Origin: Candidatus Borkfalkia stercoripullorum
GTDB taxonomy: Bacteria > Bacillota > Clostridia > Christensenellales > Borkfalkiaceae
DNA length: 64,000 nt
Direction of reading: 5' to 3'
Assembly: GCA_019119395.1 (NCBI GenBank)
Contig: DWXC01000028.1
Coordinates: 1-64,000 of the forward strand
Under the pieces are notes generated by a model. The model saw nothing but the letters and a program-made list of their open reading frames with translations. It did not search any database and had not been told where the DNA came from. This document shows, piece by piece, positions 1 to 8,900 of the stretch (the stretch's first letter is position 1; each line of letters starts with the position of its first letter). The position numbers and the translations under genes are program-made.

Positions 1-2361
1 GAGCCGCAAAAACTCGGCGGCGATGCAACGCAGTCGAGCATAAAACTATTCAATCCGCTGTTTGCGCTCCATTATTCCGCAACGCATAAAGACGTACACA
101 ACCTCGTGTACGTTCTCGACGCGCTGGACGCCTACCGCAAAAAACTCGTCAAAAAAATCGAGGTCAAGGGCTTTGAACTTCGCAATCTGCGTGGCACGGA
201 TGGGTTCGTGTACCTTTCGCAGATTTTGCTCGATCCGAAAAAGCCGCCGATCGCGCGCATGACGTTCGAGATTAATTACGCCAAGGGCATTAACCGCGAA
301 ACGCGGCTTTTAAGCGTAAACGACAACTTATATGCGATGTCTGCCGGGGCGAATATGCCGCCGCTCGAACAATATAAAAACGGCTATGTCGTAAAAGAAA
401 TAAACCCGATCAACAATACGGTCACGTTTTTGAACGGGCAGACGCTTTCCGTCGGAGAGGTGCGCGGCGATATTTCCGAACGGGATATGCGGCGCATTCA
501 GATACGCGAAACCATTCTTTCGCATTTTGAAAAGGAAGAAAAGCTGTTCAACATGGGCATCAAGTGCCTTTCGCTGTTCTTTATCGACGAAGTCGCGCAT
601 TACCGCCAATACGACGAGGACGGTAACGAACTGCTCGGCGATTTCGGAAAAATGTTCGAGCAGGAGTATATCAGCGTTCTCAACGACTATATCACGCTGA
701 ACGTCAGTCCGTATATCGAATATCTGAAAAGCATCGACGTAAAGGATACGCACAAGGGGTATTTTTCCATCGACAAAAAGACAAACCGCATTGTGAACTC
801 CGTCGAAAAGCGTGGCGTGTGCGACGATATTTCCGCCTACGATCTGATTCTGAAAAATAAAGAGAGGCTGCTCTCCTTTGACGAGCCGACGCGCTTTATC
901 TTTTCGCACTCGGCTCTGCGTGAAGGGTGGGACAACCCGAACGTATTTCAGATATGTACCCTCAAACAGAGCAACAGCGAGATCAACAAGCGGCAGGAAG
1001 TGGGGCGGGGTATGCGCCTCTGTGTCAACCGAGACGGCGACCGCATCGACGGGAGTGTATCCGGCATAAAAGTGCATGACGTCAATGTTCTGACCGTGAT
1101 CGCGAGCGACAGTTACAAGACGTTTGTCGGCGGTCTGCAAAAGGAGATCAAAGACACGCTTTACGACAGGCCGACCAAGGCGACAAAGGAGTATTTTGCG
1201 GGGAAAACGGTCAAAGTCGGCGGTTCTCTGCATGAAATCACCAAGCAGGAAGCGGCGATCATTGAGCGGTATCTCGGTTTCAACGGATATATCGACTATG
1301 ACGGCAACGTAACCGATGCTTACCGCACCGCACAAGAAACGGGCACTTTTGCGCAGTTGCCGCCGGAGATCGCGCCGATAGCGGAGGGAATACACAAACT
1401 TGTGCAGGGCATATTCGACGAAAAGGTGCTTTCGGAGATCATTGCGCCCGCCAACAAGCCGAAGATCACCGAAAACGAACTCAACGAAAATTTTGCGCGC
1501 AAAGAATTTCAAACGCTCTGGAACTATATCAATCACAAGTACGCTTATACCGTTTCGTTCGACAGCAACGAACTCATTGAAAAGGCGATCAGGGCGATCG
1601 ATGAGCAGATGTATGTTACCGAATTGACGTACGTCCGTACCGTCGGTTCGCAGGGGCACGACTCGCTCGATTTTACCGAGGGGAAAACAAAAACGACCAC
1701 CCTGCATAATACGGGCGGCTCGAATGTGGAATACGATTTAGTCGGCAAAATCAGTCAAGGCACGACGCTCACGAGGAAAACGGTCGTAAAGATATTGCAG
1801 GGGATCCGTGCTGATAAATTTGCCATGTTTAAGGCGAATCCCGAAGAATTTATTTCCAAGGCGATACGCTATATCAAAGAGCAGAAGGCGGCGGTTATCG
1901 TCGATGAAATCACTTACAATGTTACCGAAGAAGAACCGTACGGCAGCGATATTTTTACAATGGGCAAAGGCGTCGTCAATTTCGATAACGCCGTAAAAGC
2001 GGAAAGGCATATCACGCCGTGGGTGGTCGTCGACAGCGACACGGAAAAACAATTTGCGCGCGATCTGGATAAAGATGAAGGCGACGTATGCGTCTATGCG
2101 AAGCTGCCGCGAACTTTCAAAATTCCCACTCCCGTGGGCGACTACTCTCCCGACTGGGCGATCGCTTTTTACGAAGGGAAAGTCAAATATATCTATTTTA
2201 TAGCGGAAACGAAGGGGAGCATGGAATCCATGCAGCTCAAAAAAATTGAAGACGCGAAGATTCAATGCGCAAAAAAGCTGTTTTCAAAACTCAACGGCGG
2301 TATGGTACATTACGACGTCGCGGATACATACCAACATTTAATGGATATTATGAGCAGATGA
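1..2361 (+). CDS. Type III restriction enzyme Res subunit (helicase C-terminal part plus PD-(D/E)xK nuclease), 5' truncated by window
   Basis: Frame 1 is open from base 1 (EPQKLGGDATQSSIKLFNPLFALHYSATHKDVHNLVYVLDALDAYRKKLVKKIEVKGFE); helicase motif EVGRGMRL; C-terminal PDWAIAF...IAETKG matches PD-ExK. Confidence 0.9.
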   Translation, partial: EPQKLGGDATQSSIKLFNPLFALHYSATHKDVHNLVYVLDALDAYRKKLVKKIEVKGFELRNLRGTDGFVYLSQILLDPKKPPIARMTFEINYAKGINRETRLLSVNDNLYAMSAGANMPPLEQYKNGYVVKEINPINNTVTFLNGQTLSVGEVRGDISERDMRRIQIRETILSHFEKEEKLFNMGIKCLSLFFIDEVAHYRQYDEDGNELLGDFGKMFEQEYISVLNDYITLNVSPYIEYLKSIDVKDTHKGYFSIDKKTNRIVNSVEKRGVCDDISAYDLILKNKERLLSFDEPTRFIFSHSALREGWDNPNVFQICTLKQSNSEINKRQEVGRGMRLCVNRDGDRIDGSVSGIKVHDVNVLTVIASDSYKTFVGGLQKEIKDTLYDRPTKATKEYFAGKTVKVGGSLHEITKQEAAIIERYLGFNGYIDYDGNVTDAYRTAQETGTFAQLPPEIAPIAEGIHKLVQGIFDEKVLSEIIAPANKPKITENELNENFARKEFQTLWNYINHKYAYTVSFDSNELIEKAIRAIDEQMYVTELTYVRTVGSQGHDSLDFTEGKTKTTTLHNTGGSNVEYDLVGKISQGTTLTRKTVVKILQGIRADKFAMFKANPEEFISKAIRYIKEQKAAVIVDEITYNVTEEEPYGSDIFTMGKGVVNFDNAVKAERHITPWVVVDSDTEKQFARDLDKDEGDVCVYAKLPRTFKIPTPVGDYSPDWAIAFYEGKVKYIYFIAETKGSMESMQLKKIEDAKIQCAKKLFSKLNGGMVHYDVADTYQHLMDIMSR

Positions 2362-2466
2362 ACGGCATTTTTTGAGGTATTCAATATAAATTACTTGAAT
2401 CTTTAATAGTGCGCTATCTTTTCTTTTGCTTTCTCTATTTTATTCTATTTTTCTCTATTTTTAGTC

Positions 2467-2495
2467 TTGACAAAAAAGTAGAGAAAAGATATAAT
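2467..2495 (+). promoter_or_regulatory. Sigma-A-type promoter TTGACA-N17-TATAAT for the Schlafen/AlbA gene
   Basis: TTGACA 2467-2472, 17-nt spacer, TATAAT 2490-2495. Confidence 0.85.
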
Positions 2496-2515
2496 ACTGG
2501 CAAGGAGACAGAGAA

Positions 2516-3805
2516 ATGATAGAGAATCAGGAAACAGAATTCAAACGAGAATATACAGATGACTTAAAAAAGGAAGTCGTCGCGTTTTTGAATACGAATG
2601 ACGGAACGATTTATATCGGGATGAATGATGACGGAAGTATTTGCGGAATCGCGGATATCGATGTTACCATGCAGAAGATTTCCTCATCCCTTCGCAACGC
2701 CATACTTCCAGACTGTACAAGATTTTTCCATATGGAAGTTTGCGGAGAACAGGGGAAATATTATCTCCGCTTGAATGTTGTCAAAGGAACGCAAACACCT
2801 TATTATCTCAGCGAAAAGGGAATGCGTCCGAGCGGCGTATATATTCGCGTCGGGAATACGACGGTGCAGGCTTCCGAAGATATGATCCGGGAATTGGTAC
2901 GGGGAGCAAACAGCGAAAAATTCGAAGAGAAAAAAGCATACAGGCAAGACTTGACTTTTCAGGCTGCGCAGCATGTCTTTGACGAGCGGAAAGTGGAGTT
3001 CGGGCCACAGCAAATGCGAACGCTCGGATTGCTCGATGCCGAAGGTTTCTATACGAACCTTGCATTATTATTGTCCGATCAGTGCGAACACAGCATCAAG
3101 TGCGCTATATTTGAGGACACGACAAAAAAAGTCTTTAAGGACAGAAAGGAATTCGGCGGTTCTTTGTTCGAACAGGTCGACCGCGTTTTGGAGTATCTGA
3201 ATGTCTATAATAAAACAGCCTCGGTAATCGGAGATAAATTGCGTGAAGATGCGCGCGAATATCCGCCGACAGCGATCCGCGAGGCATTGCTGAATGCAGT
3301 CGTTCACAGAGAGTATTCATACAGCGGCAGTACATTCGTCAACCTGTACGAGGACAGATTGGAAATCATGTCGCTTGGCGGACTTCCCGACGGAATCTCC
3401 CTTGAAGCGGTGCGATTAGGAATATCGCAGCCGCGAAACCGCAATTTGGCAAACATCTTTTACCGGCTGAATTATATCGAGGCATACGGTACAGGGATAC
3501 CGCGTATTTACGGATATTACCGCAACACAGGGAAAGAACCGACGATTACGATCGTGAAAGGCGCGTTTCAAATTTGTTTGCCGAATTTATTGCATGCGGC
3601 AGCCGATCAAACAAAGCCTGGAAATTCGCATGAGCAAAAGATTTTAAAGTATCTTGAAGATCATGAAATGATTACAAAGGTGGAAGCGGCGGAATTGATT
3701 GGGACAAAAGAGCCTCGTGCCTATATTATATTGCGCACGATGGCGGAAAACGGATTGCTTTCCGTATCAAAGCAGGGGAAGAAATATATTTATACGAAGA
3801 AATAA
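2516..3805 (+). CDS. Schlafen/AlbA_2 DNA-binding domain ATPase with C-terminal winged helix (RecG-like/AAA_4 family)
   Basis: N-terminus ETEFKREYTDDLKKEVVAFLNTNDGTIYIGMNDDGSICGI; REALLNAVVHREYSYSG motif; C-terminal HTH-like segment. Confidence 0.85.
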   Translation: MIENQETEFKREYTDDLKKEVVAFLNTNDGTIYIGMNDDGSICGIADIDVTMQKISSSLRNAILPDCTRFFHMEVCGEQGKYYLRLNVVKGTQTPYYLSEKGMRPSGVYIRVGNTTVQASEDMIRELVRGANSEKFEEKKAYRQDLTFQAAQHVFDERKVEFGPQQMRTLGLLDAEGFYTNLALLLSDQCEHSIKCAIFEDTTKKVFKDRKEFGGSLFEQVDRVLEYLNVYNKTASVIGDKLREDAREYPPTAIREALLNAVVHREYSYSGSTFVNLYEDRLEIMSLGGLPDGISLEAVRLGISQPRNRNLANIFYRLNYIEAYGTGIPRIYGYYRNTGKEPTITIVKGAFQICLPNLLHAAADQTKPGNSHEQKILKYLEDHEMITKVEAAELIGTKEPRAYIILRTMAENGLLSVSKQGKKYIYTKK

Positions 3806-3811
3806 AAAACG

Positions 3812-3847
3812 AAAAACCGCGCAGGGGAAAGATCCTCTGCGTGGTTT
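3812..3847 (+). terminator. Intrinsic terminator
   Basis: AAAACCGCGCAGGGG-aaagat-CCTCTGCGTGGTTTT just after the stop at 3805. Confidence 0.75.
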
Positions 3848-4038
3848 TGCATGAAGGATGGATTGGGAAGTTTTTGGGAAGTACACTATTTGAAAGACGA
3901 TTTTTCGGAAGGAGAAAAAACCTTAAAAATTAGTGGTTTTTAATAGGTTTTTGCCTGTTTGCCTGCCAAAAACAGCAGTTTTTTAACAATTTTTCAGGCG
4001 CAAAAATTGCCCGATTTTCCCTCTCAAATACTTCCTCT

Positions 4039-4122
4039 GACTCCGTCATTCGTTGCTGACGCGACTGCGCCTGCGGCGAACAATCGCTATTCCGTTCCTT
4101 GCGAATCCAGCTACCCCAGCCA
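4039..4122 (+). pseudogene. tRNA-Gln-like 3' remnant interrupted by about 45 nt
   Basis: GACTCCGTCATTCGTTG (4039-4055) and GCGAATCCAGCTACCCCAGCCA (4101-4122) resemble tRNA-Gln anticodon-arm to T-arm and T-arm/acceptor/CCA segments; 5' half not recognisable. Confidence 0.45.
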
Positions 4123-4127
4123 TTACA

Positions 4128-4166
4128 GACCTAATCCGAACCACTATCGGGGTTAGGTCTTTTTTG
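4128..4166 (+). terminator. Intrinsic terminator downstream of the tRNA-like remnant
   Basis: AGACCTAATCCGA...TCGGGGTTAGGTCTTTTTTG stem with T-run. Confidence 0.7.
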
Positions 4167-4272
4167 TTATTCCGTAATCGCGTTTAAGGCTTAAAATCGG
4201 CGTTTTGCGGCGCGTGATTTGTCGGGGCGAGTTTCCCCGTTCAGCGAAAAGCGGCGGTTTATGCCGCAAAAG

Positions 4273-4414
4273 GCTCTTGACACGAGTCGGGGCGTGTTAG
4301 GCTGTTTCCGCCGAAAGGCAAACCAAAACCCCGTACCCAAACAGGGGACGGGGTTGCAGGGTTTCGCCCGTATTTGCCTTTTAACACGCCCCGAAAGAGG
4401 CTCGTGTCAAGAGC
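4273..4414. repeat. 142-nt nested inverted-repeat element
   Basis: Perfect arms 4273-4286/4401-4414 (GCTCTTGACACGAG), 4287-4299/4382-4394, 4314-4322/4373-4381, 4327-4334/4348-4355. Confidence 0.8.
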
Positions 4415-4457
4415 AACGTGGAATAAATAGCCGTTATGTTTCGACTATGAGATATCT

Positions 4458-4727
4458 TTATTTTTCGTCATTTTTCAGGTTTATAATTAACTCGTATAGT
4501 TTTGCTGCTTTGGGATATCCGATGCCGAGCTGTTTTTGAAGATCGGCTCTCGTAACGGTTTTCAGATGTTCGGTTTTGGAAATCGCCTCTTGCAGCAGCT
4601 CCGAGGAGATCGGAATATTGTCCGCCTCGGTTTCTTCGAGGCTGCATTGTTTGAGCAGCTTGCGGAGATTTTCCATTGAGTTGCACATTTCAGCGATTTT
4701 TTCGAGCGGAGTGTTGGAATCAAGCAT
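4458..4727 (-). CDS. Small stand-alone winged-helix protein resembling the FtsK gamma domain
   Basis: LLQEAISKTEHLKTVTRADLQKQLGIGYPKAAKLYELI compares well with FtsK-gamma (..RRFRIGYNRAARLID..). Confidence 0.55.
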   Translation of the reverse strand: MLDSNTPLEKIAEMCNSMENLRKLLKQCSLEETEADNIPISSELLQEAISKTEHLKTVTRADLQKQLGIGYPKAAKLYELIINLKNDEK

Positions 4728-4749
4728 AGTAAAACCTCGTTTTTCTTTT

Positions 4750-4799
4750 AAAATAACACAGGCAATGTACTATTTTCGGTGCATTGCTTGTGTTATTTT
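4750..4799. repeat. Near-perfect 18-bp inverted repeat (hairpin/operator)
   Basis: AAAATAACACAGGCAATG ... CATTGCTTGTGTTATTTT. Confidence 0.75.
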
Positions 4800-4832
4800 G
4801 TATACGATAAAATTATTTGTCAGAGGTTTTGT

Positions 4833-5450
4833 TATGTACGATTTCAGGAAAAATACCTGCGTTGTGGTTGAATTTGCGTTGTTGGATGGAGTTTTTACCG
4901 ATTTATATGACAGTAAAACAAAAAAAGATTGAATTTCGGCTGTTCTCCGCTTATAGAGATAGGGGCGGTGAAGATCGAAAAGGGCAAAATAGCGGAGCAT
5001 TATACAAATTTTATAGCGCTTGACGGTTTGCCGGCTGAAAACTTATCCAAGGAAGGAGACTGCGACATGTCGTATTACGGGATTACTCCTGCGCATCTGA
5101 TCGGGGCTCCTTCTTTGTGGAGGACGGTCGAAAGGTTTTATTATTTTGCGAAGGATTGTATAATTCTTGTGAGGCATAAGTCGTCTTTGTATAATACGCC
5201 GTTTGATATCTTTCAATGGTATGCAAAATCATTCGGTTATGTTTTGAATAACCCCGTATTGAGCATGACGGATAGAGTGCAGGCGGCAAAAATCAAAGAG
5301 CTGTTTGAATGTAAAGAAAAAAACGTCGATTATCGTGATGTTTTGAAGGTGGCGGCAAATCTTGATCAATTTTATAAATACGAATTGTCCGAAAAGAAAA
5401 AATGCTTTTATATTATCTGTCAATATCTGTCAGTCTTTTTATGTAAATGA
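4833..5450 (+). pseudogene. Frameshifted DEDDh (DnaQ-like) exonuclease
   Basis: MYDFRKNTCVVVEFALLDG.. stops at 4932; the rest is in another frame (PLIEIGAVKIEKGKIAEHYTNFIALD...GITPAHLIGAPS...HKSSLYNTPFDIF). Confidence 0.6.
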
Positions 5451-5978
5451 GAAATGAACTTGTTTTGAGGGTTCAATTATGGTACAATAAATTCGAAATT
5501 TGCGGAGCGCGTTTTCCAAAAACGGGCATTATTGCGACGATATGACGTTCAGCGGCGATTTTGGCGAGAAGGAAATCATCGGGCCGGCAGAAAATTCAAA
5601 GATACAAAAAAGTGTGTACCGGGTCAGGTGCGCATTTTTCTGTATGACAGAGAAAAATTGCCGATCCTCTCTTTGCGGGCGGAAGCTGAAAAGCCGAGGC
5701 GGGCGGTGCGGCCGGGCTTTATCTTATCGAGGAGCTTGCGCTCAACGCATTTGCGGTAAAGCGCGAAGTGATCGAAAGGGACGATTTTTTGCAGGCGTTC
5801 GGCGCTTGCTGAAAAAAAGGAGGGGATATGCGCATCAAAATCGACGGGGTGATCCAAAGCAAAGTTGAGAGTATTTATGAAACGGTAGCGGCGGAAACGG
5901 ATAAATATTATAAACTTGTCAAAACAGAAGATTTGTGTTAAACTGTAAATCGTAGTAAGCCGCAAAGGGGATGAATTT

Positions 5979-8900
5979 ATGGAAGGGTTCGGAAGGCGCT
6001 TGAAAGAATTGCGCCAGACGGCGAAAATCACGCAATCGGGGTTAGCGGAAAAATTGAATCTCCATCCGCAGACCGTTTCCAAATGGGAGAGAGGTCTGTC
6101 GGAACCGGACATATCGCAGTTGGGCGATTTGGCGGCAGCCCTCGGCATCACGCTTGAAAAACTGCTCGGGAAAGAGGAGCCCGAACAATCGTATATCGGA
6201 AATTTCCGTGCCGAAGCGTTCGGGAGAATGCTTTCCGAACTCCGCGCCGGCCGCGGGGAGAGTCAGGAAGAGCTGGCTGCCGCGATGTCCGCGTCGCCGG
6301 ATGCGATTTCGCGCTGGGAACGCGGCATCACCTGCCCCGATCTTGAAAGGCTTTCCGCATTGGCCGACCATTTTGAGATCCCCGCATCGAAATTGTATTG
6401 CGGGTATTCCGAATCGCCGGCGGCGGAAAATGTTGCGTATATCAAAAAGGGCAAGCGGATTTCTGCCGTCTTAATCGCCGCGGCCTCGGCGATCCTCCTT
6501 CTGATCGGCATATTGACGCTCGCTCTATGGCCGGGTCGGGGGGTGGGCCGAGAGCCGGGCCTGTATACCGTAACGCTCGACGGAAACGAAATTTCCGTCA
6601 GCGAAAACGATTGGTTTATGCCGCAAACGCCCGTGCGTGACGGGTACGATTTTATCGGCTGGGAGGACGGACGGGGAGAGGCCGTTTCTTTCCCGTGCAA
6701 GATCGCGGGCGATTGTTCCTTTACTGCGGTTTTTGCCCCGCACGAATATGCGATCGATTATTGGCTGAACGGAGGATATTTTCTGCAGACGCCCCAAAGC
6801 ACTTTTACGGTGGAAAGCGGTTTGCTGGAAATTCCTACGCCCGAAAAGGCCGGCGCGGTGTTTGAGGGCTGGTACATGTCGGCTGATTATTCCGGCGACC
6901 CGGTCGCGCAGCTCCGATGCGTGGGCGAAAGCATAAAGCTGTTTGCGAAGTGGAGCGACGCCGTGTACACCGTCCGTTATGAACTGAACGGCGGCGTTTT
7001 GCACGGAGAAGAAAACCCCGAAACCGTAACGGCGGGCAGTCAATACGAACTGAAAGCCCCCGTCCGCAAAGGGTATGTGTTTTTGGGGTGGTACGATCAG
7101 TCGTACGGAGGCGAAAAGCATGAAAGCGTCGGGGGAGATTGCGCAAAGAATGTGACGCTGTATGCGCTCTGGCAGAAATGCGACGATCTGTTTACGGTAT
7201 ACTACAATCTGAACGGCGGAGAACCTGAGGCGGAAAACCCTGTATCCGTCGGGGCGGGGGAAGTACATAAACTGAACGGGGCTTCCAAAACGGGATATAC
7301 CTTCCTCGGCTGGAATACCGAAAAGGACGGCAGCGGGGAATACGTCGAGTACCTTTACGGGGTGGACGACGCGCTGTATCTGTATGCGGTATTCGAGCCC
7401 AAGGCATATGTGATCCGCTACATCTTCGAGGGCGGGTACGAGGGCGAAGAAACCAACCCGAATACCATCGTTTTCGGAGAGAGCGTGACGCTGTTGCCCG
7501 TTGCACTGTACGGGCACGAATTTATCGGCTGGTACGACGCGGAGGAAGGCGGCAATAAGGTCGACGTCATCGACAAAACGAACATTCTAGCCGTAACCGA
7601 ACTGTATGCGCGCTTCGAGCCTCTCCGCTTTACGCTTACATTGCAGGCGGGCGGCGGAACGTTTTTGTCGGACGGCGAGAACAGAACGGAGCAAACGTTT
7701 ACGATTTGTTTCGGGGAGACGATGGCGCTGCCCGATTGCAGCCTGACGGGGCATGATTTCCTCGGCTGGAACGAAAGCCCGGACGGCAGCGGCGAATTTT
7801 ACAAGTCCTTTACGGGCATGGAAGGCGATCAGACGCTCTATGCGGTGTATGCGGCAAAAGAATACCTGATCCGCTACGAATACGAGGGTGTATACGAGAG
7901 CGGAAAGGTCAACCCGAATTATATCGTCTACGGAGACACGGTTACGCTGTATTCCGTCTATCGGACGGGGTATGAGTTTATCGGCTGGTTCGATTCGGAA
8001 GAGGGCGGCAAACTCGTCGAAGTCATCGACGGGAGCAATATCACGAAAATTTCCGTTTTGTATGCCCGTTTCGATCCTTTGAAATATGAGATCACGCTCG
8101 ATGCGGGCGGCGGTTCGTTTACCACTCCCGACGGGGCTGAAACGGTCTATACCTATGTATTGGAATACGGGCAAACGTTCTCCCTTCCGTTGTGTACGCG
8201 CGAAGGGTATGCGTTTTTGGGCTGGTTCGATGAAGGCGGCAACGAAGTAGAGGAAATCACTTCGATCAACATCAAAAACATGACGCTGACGGCGAGTTGG
8301 CTGCAAACGGGCGTGGAATATCGGATCGAATATATCCTTGACGGCGGCACGATGACAGCGCCGAACCCGGATACGGCGCTCTCCGACGTGAGCGCTTTGC
8401 TGCCCGAGCCCGTGCGCGAGGGATATGTGTTCCTCGGCTGGTACGACAATTCTGGCGGCATGGGCGAGCCGTATCTCTGCACGCCGTTCGGGAGGATGGA
8501 CGATCTGACGCTGTATGCGCTCTGGCAGGAAGTAAAGGTCAGCGGCAGCGCGGAATTTTTTGATTACGAAAAGACGAGCGGCGAGGTGACGATCACAGAG
8601 TATACGGGCCCCACGGGCGAAAACGTCGACGTGGTCATCCCGTCTGTCATAGACAGTTTGCCCGTAACGCAGATCGGCAGCGATACCGTAGCGCAGCACG
8701 GAGCCAATATGGTTCGGTACAGTATTTTCGGCGCGCCGGATTCCGCCAAAATCCGCTCTCTTACCATTCCCGAAGGAGTTTTGGTATTAGCAGAAAATGC
8801 CTTCCGCACTCTGAAAGTGTCGAAGCCTTTGCAACTGCCTTCCTCGCTCGAAAGGCTTGAAAGCGGCTGCTTTGAATATTTTGACGGGGAAGTAATTTTT

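Noticed and set aside
1320-1502. Short ORFs inside the Type III Res gene
   Set aside because: Alternate-frame or antisense ORFs within a well-supported CDS.
4219-4539. 106-aa plus-strand ORF over the nested hairpin
   Set aside because: Low-quality translation across a structured inverted repeat; no RBS or motif.
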